From assembly GCA_964352855.1 (NCBI GenBank), contig CAYGTR010000014.1, forward strand, positions 1 through 64,000: DNA of 64,000 nt, written 5' to 3'. This DNA is from Litorimonas sp964352855 (lineage in GTDB: Bacteria > Pseudomonadota > Alphaproteobacteria > Caulobacterales > Maricaulaceae). Made by a program: the position numbers and the translations under genes. Below, in pieces: positions 26,683 to 35,044 of this stretch (positions are counted from its first letter, which is position 1; each line of letters starts with the position of its first letter). The notes under the pieces were generated by a model. The model was not told the origin of the DNA. It was given only the letters and a program-made list of their open reading frames with translations, and searched no databases.

Positions 26683-29091
26683 ATGACTGAAACGCATCTT
26701 CTACCTGTATTGCCCCTTCGCGACATCGTGGTGTTTCCACATATGGTTGTGCCACTTTTTGTTGGCCGTGAGAAATCGATTAAAGCGCTCGAAGAAGTGA
26801 TGCGCCAAGAGAAGCGTATCTTGCTTCTGACCCAAAAGGACTCCGAAAATGATGATCCCGGGCAAGATGACGTGTTTAGCCGCGGCTGTATCGCCAAAAT
26901 TTTACAGCTTTTGAAACTGCCTGACGGCACGGTTCGCGTTCTTGTCGAAGGCCAAGATAGGGCGATTGTAGATGCCTTTACAGATACACCAGATTATCTG
27001 GAAGCCTATGCGCTTGTCACACCAACAGTCACAGAAATGAAAGATCGTGCCAAAGCGCTCGCAAAAGAGGTGCGTGTTCAGTTTGAAAATTACGGGTCTC
27101 TGAACAAAAAAATCGCCGAGGAAGTTGTGACCTCTGTGACGGAGACGAAAGATCCGTCAAAATTGTCTGATATTGTCGCCGTTCATTTGAGCGCTGATAT
27201 TGAGAACAAGCAGAACTTGCTGGAAGAAACATTGGTTTCAAAACGTCTGCACACGATTTTAGATTTGATTGAAGCCGAAGCGAGTGTCCTGAAGGTCGAG
27301 AAGAAAATCCGTGGGCGCGTTAAACGCCAAATGGAAAAAACGCAACGCGAATATTATTTGAATGAGCAGATGAAGGCTATTCAAAGCGAGCTTGGCAATG
27401 GCGACGCGCCGGATGAAATGGTCGAGTTACAAGAGAAAGTCGCAAAGACAAAATTGACCAAAGAAGCGCTTGAAAAAGTGACAGCCGAGTTGAAGAAACT
27501 CAAGCAAATGAGCCCAATGAGTGCCGAGGCAAATGTCTCTCGCAATTACATCGATTGGATGCTGTCTGTGCCGTGGGGCAAGAAGAAACGTGTCCAACGC
27601 GACTTGACTAAAGCGCAAGAAATTCTTGATACAGATCACTACGGCCTTGATAAAGTTAAAGAACGGATCATCGAACATTTGGCCGTTCAGACGCGCACAA
27701 AGACCGTTAAAGGTCCAATCCTCTGCCTCGTCGGACCACCCGGTGTTGGTAAAACATCGTTGGGCAAATCTGTCGCCCGCGCGACGGGACGTGAATTTGT
27801 ACGCGTGTCATTAGGCGGCGTGAGAGATGAATCTGAAATCAGAGGACATCGCCGGACTTATATTGGGTCTATGCCGGGTCGCGTTATCCAATCCATGAAA
27901 AAGGCGAAGTATAACAATCCTTTGTTCCTCTTTGATGAAGTTGATAAAATGGGTATGGATCATCGAGGCGACCCTTCAGCAGCACTTTTAGAGGTTCTGG
28001 ATCCCGAGCAAAATGATACGTTCAACGATCATTACCTGGACGTGGATTATGATTTGTCGGACGTCATGTTTATTACGACGGCGAATAGTTTGAACATGCC
28101 GCAACCGCTTTTAGATCGCATGGAAATCATCCGTATTCCCGGCTATACCGAAGACGAAAAGATTGAAATTGCTAAGCTTCATTTGCTGCCTGACCAAATC
28201 AAAGAGCATGGCTTAAAGCCCAAGGAGTTCGCAGTTGATGAAGACGCACTGCGTGACATTGTGCGCTATTATACACGCGAAGCCGGCGTTCGAAGTTTAA
28301 AACGTGAAATCGCGCGTCTGGCCCGCAAAGCCTTGAAACGCATTGTCTCAAATGAAGACGAGAGCGTGACTATTACCTCGGGTAACATCGAAGACTATCT
28401 CGGCGTGAAGAAATTTCGCTTTGGCCGCACCGACGATAATGATCAAGTCGGTATTGTCACGGGCCTCGCTTGGACAGAAGTCGGGGGTGATATTCTGACG
28501 ATTGAAGCGCTCTCTATGCCGGGTAAAGGTGGTGTGAAAATCACCGGTAATCTTAAAGATGTGATGAAAGAGTCGATCTCGGCGGCAAATTCTTATGTGC
28601 AGGCACGCGCGCCCGAATTAGGCATCAGCCCCCGTATCTTCCGCACAACGGACATTCACGTTCACGTGCCCGAAGCCGCCACACCGAAAGACGGCCCTTC
28701 GGCAGGTATCGGTATGGTCACGGCCATGGTCAGCGTTTTGACTCAGATTCCTGTGCGCAATGATATTGCCATGACGGGTGAGGTGACATTACGCGGACGC
28801 GTTTTGCCGATTGGCGGGCTCAAAGAAAAGCTCCTCGCTGCTTTGCGTGGCGGTGTGAAGACAGTTCTTATCCCAAAGGATAATGAAAAAGATCTCGCCG
28901 ATATTCCGGATAACGTGAAATCAGCACTCGAAATCATTCCCGTTGGAACAGTTGATGAGGTCTTGGCTCAAGCCCTTATCCGCAAGCCAACAAAGATTGA
29001 GTGGACGGCCAGTGATGAAGCGGCACTCGCCGGTGTGCTCATGGGCGGCCCGGGCAATGACCCGGCTCTCGGCGGCGGCGCCCCGCACTAA
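26683..29091 (+). CDS. lon: ATP-dependent protease La (Lon)
   Basis: Lon degrades misfolded and regulatory proteins. The 802-residue protein has the N-terminal substrate domain (LPVLPLRDIVVFPHMVVPLFVGREKSI) and a coiled-coil region. The AAA+ domain has Walker A GPPGVGKTSLGKS and Walker B PLFLFDEVDKM. The protease domain has the Ser-Lys dyad in KDGPSAGIGMV and LKEKLLAALRGG. Two ATGs lie side by side at 26680 and 26683; the second has the better distance to AAGGA at 26672-26676. The short Gly/Pro tail after the protease domain is not conserved. The hupB gene that often follows lon is not here. Confidence 0.98.
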   Translation: MTETHLLPVLPLRDIVVFPHMVVPLFVGREKSIKALEEVMRQEKRILLLTQKDSENDDPGQDDVFSRGCIAKILQLLKLPDGTVRVLVEGQDRAIVDAFTDTPDYLEAYALVTPTVTEMKDRAKALAKEVRVQFENYGSLNKKIAEEVVTSVTETKDPSKLSDIVAVHLSADIENKQNLLEETLVSKRLHTILDLIEAEASVLKVEKKIRGRVKRQMEKTQREYYLNEQMKAIQSELGNGDAPDEMVELQEKVAKTKLTKEALEKVTAELKKLKQMSPMSAEANVSRNYIDWMLSVPWGKKKRVQRDLTKAQEILDTDHYGLDKVKERIIEHLAVQTRTKTVKGPILCLVGPPGVGKTSLGKSVARATGREFVRVSLGGVRDESEIRGHRRTYIGSMPGRVIQSMKKAKYNNPLFLFDEVDKMGMDHRGDPSAALLEVLDPEQNDTFNDHYLDVDYDLSDVMFITTANSLNMPQPLLDRMEIIRIPGYTEDEKIEIAKLHLLPDQIKEHGLKPKEFAVDEDALRDIVRYYTREAGVRSLKREIARLARKALKRIVSNEDESVTITSGNIEDYLGVKKFRFGRTDDNDQVGIVTGLAWTEVGGDILTIEALSMPGKGGVKITGNLKDVMKESISAANSYVQARAPELGISPRIFRTTDIHVHVPEAATPKDGPSAGIGMVTAMVSVLTQIPVRNDIAMTGEVTLRGRVLPIGGLKEKLLAALRGGVKTVLIPKDNEKDLADIPDNVKSALEIIPVGTVDEVLAQALIRKPTKIEWTASDEAALAGVLMGGPGNDPALGGGAPH

Positions 29092-29112
29092 AAACTTTCA
29101 AATAGGAAACGT

Positions 29113-29144
29113 AAAAGCCCAGTTAATGAACTGGGCTTTTTTTT
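29113..29144 (+). terminator. Rho-independent terminator after lon
   Basis: A perfect 12-bp stem (29113-29124 with 29129-29140), 4-nt loop AATG, and eight T residues. Confidence 0.92.
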
Positions 29145-29269
29145 GGAGTAGGTGATGTCAGCTTTGGCGGCTTCTAGGCCATTTAGTCAGAGGCTTAAAA
29201 ACGCCCAAAATAAGCTGCTCGCTCATTGGCGTAAATCCTCAGAAGTAGACATTGAGTTAAGCAAAATGT

Positions 29270-30427
29270 TCAGCGTTTTGGCCAAGTCCAACTTGTTTGA
29301 TTGTCCAATGAGATTTCAGTTTCACTCAGGTCTTTTCTAAGCTGAATAAGCTGACATCCAATTTCAGTTGTCAGATAATCAATAAGAAGGTCAGAATGAG
29401 AGACTATTAAAATTTGAGACACTTCTGATGCTGTTGCTATGAGCCTTGCCAGAGGTGCCAAAAGGTCATGATGAAGACTTGTCTCAGGTTCGTTTAGCAC
29501 CAGAAACTTTGGAGGCCGCGGACTGAATAATGCCGCTACAAGCAAAATATATCTAAGAGTTCCATCTGATAATTCTTTTGAAGATAATTTCCGAAGCAAT
29601 CCGTGTTGCCTCATGTTTAGATTAAATCGGCCATCAGTAATTTCTACTGAAAGCGAAGAGCCAGGAAAGGCATCTTCAATGGCTGTGGATAATCCTTCAC
29701 GATCACCAATTTCGATGATAGTTTGGATAGCTGCCGCCAGATCACTACCATCAGGACTGAGAATGGGTGTCCTCGTGCCGATTTGCCCTTGTCGCGCAGT
29801 TGCATTTTCATCCGTTCGGAAATGATCGTAAAAGCGCCAGTCTCTCATTTGATCCCTTAAAATGAGTAATTCAGGGGCTAGTTGGGGGTTAACACCATGT
29901 GTCATCATGCTATCAAAAGACGCTAGGTCTGTATGCGTGTTTTTCCATGTGTTCGTGTCTGCATCTCTTAAAGCAACCAGACCTCCACTTCGTTTAGCTA
30001 TAATCGTTGAAGGTCTAAAGGTTTCACCATGCCAAAGAATTTCCTGTTTGATTTCAGGGTCATCCCCAAATGCAGACGCACTTGGCGTCGGAAGGCCTAA
30101 ATCTATAAGATAGCTATAAGTATCGCTCGCAAACCCTAGTTTGAGCGCTATTGGAGCCTTACGTGTAGTGCCTTGTATAGCCTGCTCGCCATTACGCATT
30201 TCCCTAGAAAATTGCTCAGGCCCAGCCCAAAGAGTGGACGGGAAGCCACCTTCTTTTGCAAGAGATGAGAATAATTGCCCGCGGGAAGCTTCTGTTAACA
30301 GCTTAAGAGCTTTAAAAAGACTAGATTTACCACTTCCATTAGCGCCAGTGACTATATTCACTCGCTCTAAGTTCAAACGGATATCCCTTAGTGAACGATA
30401 CCCTGATATTGCTAACTTTGTTATCAT
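29270..30427 (-). CDS. AAA family ATPase, RecF/SMC-like (COG4637 type)
   Basis: This looks like a single-chain ABC-type ATPase of the predicted-ATPase group related to RecF and SMC heads. The ATG at 30427 gives MITKLAISGYRSLRDIRLNLER, the usual FRSL-like opening. Walker A is VTGANGSGKSSLFKAL. A signature-like LSSKELSDGTLRYILL precedes Walker B (FLVLNEPETSLHHDLL), and a switch His lies in ILIVSHSDLLIDYL. There is no coiled-coil insert long enough for SMC and no nuclease domain such as TOPRIM, so it is not an OLD nuclease. Its role is unknown; similar proteins occur in defence loci but also as orphans. No partner gene is adjacent. Confidence 0.8.
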   Translation of the reverse strand: MITKLAISGYRSLRDIRLNLERVNIVTGANGSGKSSLFKALKLLTEASRGQLFSSLAKEGGFPSTLWAGPEQFSREMRNGEQAIQGTTRKAPIALKLGFASDTYSYLIDLGLPTPSASAFGDDPEIKQEILWHGETFRPSTIIAKRSGGLVALRDADTNTWKNTHTDLASFDSMMTHGVNPQLAPELLILRDQMRDWRFYDHFRTDENATARQGQIGTRTPILSPDGSDLAAAIQTIIEIGDREGLSTAIEDAFPGSSLSVEITDGRFNLNMRQHGLLRKLSSKELSDGTLRYILLVAALFSPRPPKFLVLNEPETSLHHDLLAPLARLIATASEVSQILIVSHSDLLIDYLTTEIGCQLIQLRKDLSETEISLDNQTSWTWPKR

Positions 30428-30579
30428 TAGCTGAATTTGTCTTAAATGCACTCACTTCTCAATAGTAAACCTCAAGCAATGTTAATGTCGCCTTTCTCTC
30501 CAAAACAGTCTGGAATTGAGCGTTCTAAAATCGCTTCAAGTAAGCCTCTGGCAAATATCCTAAAACGAAGATTTTTAGC

Positions 30580-31056
30580 CTACTCCTTCTTCGGCTCTTC
30601 ACCCCTTGGCGTGATTTTATCCATTCTTTCGCTGAATTCTTTGACCTTTTTGACGAAACTCTCAGATGACGTTCCTGAGCTGAACTGCGCAATCATTGTG
30701 TCTTGGAGCTTTGCCGATACGACCTGATAGCGCTCTAGGCCCAATGGCGTCATCTGTAGCGAGGCGCGGCGTTTGTCATCTTGGCTCGGAATTTTTTTGA
30801 TGAGGCCGGACTCAATGAGGGAGCTCACGGCGCGGCTTACGATGGTTTTATCCATGGGCGTGACACATGTGACTTCTGCGGCTGTGCGTCCCGGTTTATC
30901 CGCGATAGCCGCTAAAACGCGCCATTGGGATTGGTTGATATCGGCTTCTGTTCGAACCACGTGGCGGGTGTAACGGCTGATTTTATCGGCTAAGGCCACC
31001 ACTTGATAGGGCCAGAACGTTGAGAGGTCGATATGCGGTGGTGTGTCATTTTGCAT
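30580..31056 (-). CDS. MarR-family regulator, likely repressor of the homogentisate operon
   Basis: This is a winged-helix dimer regulator, 158 aa from the ATG at 31056 (MQNDTPPHIDLSTFW). A TTG five codons upstream is less likely. The DNA-binding region reads QWRVLAAIADKPGRTAAEVTCVTPMDKTIVSRAVSSLIESGLIKKI, with the wing SQDDKRRASLQMT. It is divergent from hppD, and the gap holds two palindromes with the same outer GTTG..CAAC pattern. That strongly suggests it represses both itself and the tyrosine degradation genes. The ligand is probably a pathway intermediate such as 4-hydroxyphenylpyruvate or homogentisate, which is inference. Confidence 0.85.
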   Translation of the reverse strand: MQNDTPPHIDLSTFWPYQVVALADKISRYTRHVVRTEADINQSQWRVLAAIADKPGRTAAEVTCVTPMDKTIVSRAVSSLIESGLIKKIPSQDDKRRASLQMTPLGLERYQVVSAKLQDTMIAQFSSGTSSESFVKKVKEFSERMDKITPRGEEPKKE

Positions 31057-31078
31057 GAGACATCTTTGCAAGAAAAAG

Positions 31079-31092
31079 GTTGCAATTGCAAC
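31079..31092. promoter_or_regulatory. MarR operator 1 (14-bp perfect palindrome)
   Basis: GTTGCAATTGCAAC is a perfect palindrome located 23 bp before the MarR start. It shares the GTTG..CAAC ends and the 14-bp size with the second site, whose centre is 26 bp away. Confidence 0.7.
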
Positions 31093-31104
31093 AAAAAAGG
31101 AATA

Positions 31105-31118
31105 GTTGTTATCACAAC
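31105..31118. promoter_or_regulatory. MarR operator 2 (14-bp inverted repeat)
   Basis: GTTGT and ACAAC are separated by TATC, again 14 bp with GTTG..CAAC ends. It sits 30 bp before the hppD start, where it could block polymerase at that promoter. Confidence 0.65.
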
Positions 31119-31147
31119 AAATATATTAGGTGAGACGGAGCATAATC

Positions 31148-32245
31148 ATGGCAGATTTATTTGAAAACCCCGCAGGTCTGGATGGATTTGAATTTATCGA
31201 ATTTTCCGCACCGGAGAAGGGTGTGTTGGAACCCGTTTTTGAAATTATGGGCTTTACGAAAATCGCCCGTCACCGCTCGAAAGATGCCGAGCTTTGGCGA
31301 CAGGGGGGTATCAATCTCATTACTAATTATGAACCGCATAGTCCCGCTTGGTATTTTTCACGCGAACACGGGCCGAGCGCCTGTGGTATGGGTTTCCGTG
31401 TCAAGGATGCACGTAAAGCCTATGACCATTTGATCGCCCAAGGCGGTGAGCCCGTCAAAACGACGACCGGGCCTATGGAGCTTCACATTCCGGGTATTCG
31501 CGGGATCGGAAACTCGATCATTTACCTCATAGACAGATACGCAGATGAAGGCGAAGACGGCCTGTCCATCTATGACATTGATTTTGAGTATCTGGACGGT
31601 GTCGAGAAGTGGCCTGAAGGTTGCGGCTTTAAACTCATCGATCATCTGACGCATAATGTTTACGGCGGACGTATGGCCTATTGGGCGGACTTCTATGAGA
31701 CCCTCTTTAATTTCCAAGAAATCCGTTATTTCGATATTAAAGGCGAATATACAGGCTTAACCTCCAAAGCGCTGACCGCGCCTGACGGGAAAATCCGTAT
31801 TCCGCTCAATGAAGAAGGCAAAAGCGGCGGGGGTCAGATTGAAGAATTCCTGCGTGAATATAACGGGGAGGGCATTCAACATATCGCGCTCATCTGTGAC
31901 GATATCATTGCCTGTTGGGACAAGCTGAAGGCACAAGGCGTGCCGTTTATGACAGCCCCGCCTGAAACTTATTACAATATGCTGTCCGAGCGTTTGCCGG
32001 GACATGGACAAGACGAATCTGCGTTAAAAACACGCGGGATTTTGCTCGACGGTACGACAGAAAGCGGTCAGCCGCGTCTCTTGCTGCAGATCTTTGCCCA
32101 ACCGCAAGTCGGCCCTGTTTTCTTTGAATTTATTCAACGCGTCGGCGATTACCGCGAAGGCTTTGGTGAAGGCAATTTCAAAGCCCTATTTGAATCAATC
32201 GAGCGTGATCAATTGGAGCGCGGCGTCTTAGAGATTGCCGAGTAA
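31148..32245 (+). CDS. hppD: 4-hydroxyphenylpyruvate dioxygenase
   Basis: HPPD turns 4-hydroxyphenylpyruvate into homogentisate in tyrosine breakdown. The ATG at 31148 has GACGGAG 7 nt upstream and gives MADLFENPAGLDGFEFIEFSAP (365 aa). The three iron ligands are visible: His in LIDHLTHNVYGG, His in GIQHIALICDD, and Glu in VFFEFIQRVGDY near the C-terminus. It is the first gene of a five-gene run on the plus strand, opposite a MarR regulator. Confidence 0.95.
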   Translation: MADLFENPAGLDGFEFIEFSAPEKGVLEPVFEIMGFTKIARHRSKDAELWRQGGINLITNYEPHSPAWYFSREHGPSACGMGFRVKDARKAYDHLIAQGGEPVKTTTGPMELHIPGIRGIGNSIIYLIDRYADEGEDGLSIYDIDFEYLDGVEKWPEGCGFKLIDHLTHNVYGGRMAYWADFYETLFNFQEIRYFDIKGEYTGLTSKALTAPDGKIRIPLNEEGKSGGGQIEEFLREYNGEGIQHIALICDDIIACWDKLKAQGVPFMTAPPETYYNMLSERLPGHGQDESALKTRGILLDGTTESGQPRLLLQIFAQPQVGPVFFEFIQRVGDYREGFGEGNFKALFESIERDQLERGVLEIAE

Positions 32246-32250
32246 CCCAT

Positions 32251-32709
32251 ATGGAAACCCGCGTCCCGCCACCCCTGATTGATGGTCTGGCTTTGCTGGC
32301 TATATTTTTATTGTGGCGATTTGCGCCGGGTCTGCAAGTTGATATCTCGTTGACATCGGCCTATTCCGCTGGAGGGTTTTCAATCATTGCGGGTTTGGTT
32401 TTTGCTTTTTCGGCCATGGGATTGTTCAAAAAGAAAGACACAACCGTTTTGCCGTTTAAGCCGGAAAAATCAACAGCGCTTGTGACGGATGGGGTGTACC
32501 GCCTGACACGTAATCCTATGTATTTAGGGATGGCGCTTGTCGTATTAGGCGCAGTGTTTATTTCGCGACAACCCTTGGGCTTGCTCGCTTTACTCGCGGC
32601 TTGTTTATATCTGACACAGTTTCAGATTAAGCCGGAAGAGCGGGCCTTGGAACAAACCTTTGGTCAAATGTATTTAGACTATAAGACGCGCGTCAGGCGC
32701 TGGATTTAG
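32251..32709 (+). CDS. Isoprenylcysteine carboxyl methyltransferase-like membrane protein
   Basis: This is a small polytopic protein (152 aa, about four helices) with the family signature VTDGVYRLTRNPMYLGMALVVLGAVF and a C-terminal EERALEQTFGQMYLDYKTRVRRWI. These match the ICMT/PEMT-like methyltransferase fold. The real substrate of bacterial members is mostly unknown. It lies 5 bp after hppD and 9 bp before the VOC gene, so it is within the tyrosine operon, but no pathway step needs it. Confidence 0.75.
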   Translation: METRVPPPLIDGLALLAIFLLWRFAPGLQVDISLTSAYSAGGFSIIAGLVFAFSAMGLFKKKDTTVLPFKPEKSTALVTDGVYRLTRNPMYLGMALVVLGAVFISRQPLGLLALLAACLYLTQFQIKPEERALEQTFGQMYLDYKTRVRRWI

Positions 32710-32718
32710 GAGAGAGCT

Positions 32719-33270
32719 ATGAACGCAATAAAAACGAAAGGATTTCATCATGTCGCCTATCGGTGCCGCGATGCGAAGGAAACGGTCGAGTTTTATCAAA
32801 AACATCTCGGCATGGATTTCCAACTCGCGATAGCCGAAGACCATGTGCCGTCCACGGGCGCATATGATCCTTACATGCATATCTTTTTGGACGCGGGAAA
32901 TGATAACGTCTTGGCGTTTTTTGAATTACCCGAACAGCCCGATATGGACCGCGACCGCAATACGCCCGTCTGGGTGCAGCACATCGCGCTGCGTGTGGAG
33001 AACTATCAAAAATTATTAGAGGCGAAAGAGAGCCTTGAATCCGCAGGTTTGGACGTGCTCGGCCCCACCCATCATGGTATCTTCAAGAGCATCTACTTCT
33101 TTGACCCAAACGGACACAGGCTGGAACTCGCCGCAGATATTCATACGCCGGATCAAATGAAATCGCTCCATGAAGTTGCGCCCGATATGTTGGCGGAGTG
33201 GTCTGAGACAAAAAAAGCGCCTCGCCATGCGGCTTGGTTGCATGAGAAAATTGCGGCAGAAACAAAATAA
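32719..33270 (+). CDS. VOC-family metalloprotein (glyoxalase/extradiol dioxygenase fold)
   Basis: This 183-residue protein has paired beta-alpha-beta-beta-beta units typical of the vicinal-oxygen-chelate superfamily. Possible metal ligands are His in GFHHVAYRC, His in VWVQHIALRV, and Glu in GHRLELAAD, the 2-His-1-Glu set used by glyoxalases and extradiol dioxygenases. It sits between hppD and the fumarylacetoacetase gene, where a homogentisate 1,2-dioxygenase would be expected. A role in ring opening or in handling an intermediate is possible but unproven. The C-terminal 40 residues extend past the fold (TPDQMKSLHEVAPDMLAEWSE). Confidence 0.8.
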   Translation: MNAIKTKGFHHVAYRCRDAKETVEFYQKHLGMDFQLAIAEDHVPSTGAYDPYMHIFLDAGNDNVLAFFELPEQPDMDRDRNTPVWVQHIALRVENYQKLLEAKESLESAGLDVLGPTHHGIFKSIYFFDPNGHRLELAADIHTPDQMKSLHEVAPDMLAEWSETKKAPRHAAWLHEKIAAETK

Positions 33271-33286
33271 AAAGAAAGTATATAAT

Positions 33287-34297
33287 ATGAAACTTGCCTC
33301 TTTAAAAGATGCCCGTGATGGTCAACTCGTAGTTGTCTCTCGTGATCTAAACCAAGCGGTGGATGCGTCTGATATTGCGCTGACATTGCAAGCGGCTCTG
33401 GATGAGTGGGACGTGACCGCGCCGCAACTCGCGGCGCGTTACGAACTCCTCAATGCAGGGCAGTTGGAAAGCTTTGATTTCGTCCAAGAAGACTGCGAAT
33501 CGCCTTTGCCGCGTGCCTATCAATGGTTAGACGGCTCGGCTTATCTCAATCACGTTGAACTCGTGCGCAAGGCGCGTGGGGCGACAGTGCCGGACAGTTT
33601 TTATGACGACCCGCTGATGTATCAGGGCGGTTCGGACACTTTCATCGGCCCACGCGATCCAATTGAAGCCGCCAGCGAGACTTACGGCATCGATATGGAA
33701 GGCGAAATCACCGTCATTACAGATGACGTCCCGATGGGCGTCTCTGCGAAGGACGCTGAGGCGCATATTAAACTGATCATGTTGGTCAATGATGTCTCTC
33801 TGCGAGGTCTGATTCCGGGCGAACTCGCCAAGGGGTTTGGGTTTGTACAGAGTAAAGCCTCTTCGGCATTCTCACCTGTGGCGGTGACGCCTGATGAACT
33901 TGGCGACGCTTGGGGCGGTACTACTATCGATTTGCCGTTACTCGTCGATTATAACGGTAAAGCCTTCGGCAAAGCCAATGTCAAAACGGATATGACGTTT
34001 AACATGGCGGAACTCGTTGCCCATGCTGCCAAGACGCGCCACCTCTGCGCAGGGACAATTATCGGCTCCGGTACGGTCTCGAATAAATTTGAAGGCGGTG
34101 AGGGCAAGAAAATCGAAGATGGCGGCGTCGGCTATAGCTGTATCGCCGAGATTCGCATGATCGAGAAAATCCAAACCGGAGAGTTCATTACGCCCTTTAT
34201 GCGCTTTGGCGATACAGTGGGGATTGAGATGAATGATGCCGAAGGAAAATCTATTTTTGGACGGATTGAAAATAAAGTCGAGAAATACGAACTATGA
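33287..34297 (+). CDS. fahA: Fumarylacetoacetase (fumarylacetoacetate hydrolase family)
   Basis: This enzyme hydrolyses fumarylacetoacetate to fumarate and acetoacetate, the last step of tyrosine breakdown. The ATG at 33287 (MKLASLKDARDGQLVVV) gives 336 residues; the frame is open further upstream inside the VOC gene, but that part has no family match. The FAH domain shows PIEAASETYGIDMEGEITVI, LIMLVNDVSLRGL, and the late GTIIGSGTVSNKFEGG, with Lys/Glu/Asp positions typical of the family. It overlaps the maiA start (ATGA). Confidence 0.88.
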   Translation: MKLASLKDARDGQLVVVSRDLNQAVDASDIALTLQAALDEWDVTAPQLAARYELLNAGQLESFDFVQEDCESPLPRAYQWLDGSAYLNHVELVRKARGATVPDSFYDDPLMYQGGSDTFIGPRDPIEAASETYGIDMEGEITVITDDVPMGVSAKDAEAHIKLIMLVNDVSLRGLIPGELAKGFGFVQSKASSAFSPVAVTPDELGDAWGGTTIDLPLLVDYNGKAFGKANVKTDMTFNMAELVAHAAKTRHLCAGTIIGSGTVSNKFEGGEGKKIEDGGVGYSCIAEIRMIEKIQTGEFITPFMRFGDTVGIEMNDAEGKSIFGRIENKVEKYEL

Positions 34298-34935
34298 TGA
34301 TCCTGCATGGCTATTGGCGGTCATCTGCCAGCTACCGTGTGCGCATTGCGCTCGCATTGAAAGGCGTGGAGGTTTCGCATAAGGCTGTGAACCTAAAGGC
34401 GGGTGAGCAGTTAGACGCTGCACATGGCGTTCTTAACCCGCAACCCTTTGTGCCTGTTTTGGAACTCGAAGACGGCACAAAGCTTACGCAATCGCTCGCC
34501 ATTATGGACTTTATTGATGCGACGTTTCGTGAACCTGCATTGATGCCGCGTGATGCGATTATGCGCTCTAAAATCTTATCGGCGTCTCTGATTATCGCGA
34601 GCGATATTGCGCCAATTCAAAACCTCTCTGTGTTGAAATATATCCGCGCGGAACATGGGCAAGATGATGCAGGCGTCAAAGCCTGGGCATACCATTGGAT
34701 TTCGAAGGGCTTCACAGCCTTGGAAACAGTGGCTCAAGACTATAATACTGAGTTTCTGATGACGGACGCGCCTGCTTTCTTTGAATGTTGCCTCATTCCG
34801 CAGATCTATAATGCCAATCGCTTTGGCGTGGACATGACACAATATCCAAAACTCTCGGCCATTAATGAGGCATGTCTGGCTTTGCCCGCTTTCCAAAAGG
34901 CCTTGCCCGAAAATCAAGCGGATGCGGTTTCATAA
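34294..34935 (+). CDS. maiA: Maleylacetoacetate isomerase (zeta-class glutathione transferase)
   Basis: MaiA converts maleylacetoacetate to fumarylacetoacetate with glutathione. The 213-residue protein opens with LHGYWRSSASYRVRIALALKG, which contains the zeta-class active-site SSxxYRVRIAL motif. It continues with NPQPFVPVLELEDGTKLTQSLAIMDFID, the GSH-binding site. The C-terminal all-helical domain follows. It ends the hppD operon and is coupled to fahA by a 4-bp overlap. Confidence 0.93.
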   Translation: MMILHGYWRSSASYRVRIALALKGVEVSHKAVNLKAGEQLDAAHGVLNPQPFVPVLELEDGTKLTQSLAIMDFIDATFREPALMPRDAIMRSKILSASLIIASDIAPIQNLSVLKYIRAEHGQDDAGVKAWAYHWISKGFTALETVAQDYNTEFLMTDAPAFFECCLIPQIYNANRFGVDMTQYPKLSAINEACLALPAFQKALPENQADAVS

Positions 34936-35044
34936 ATCGCCGCCTTCATTTACTGAATTTCATAAATAAGACATAGGAGACGAAACCGTTTCAGCTAAGA
35001 TGATATCTTCTGTTTTAAAGACTGCACTTTATTCCTAAACGGGC

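Noticed and set aside
29152..29340. 62-residue frame just after the lon terminator
   Set aside because: It overlaps the 3' end of the AAA ATPase on the other strand and has no family match or good ribosome site. It is probably chance.
29270..30427. OLD-family nuclease or SMC protein
   Set aside because: No TOPRIM domain and no long coiled coil are visible, only an ATPase core.
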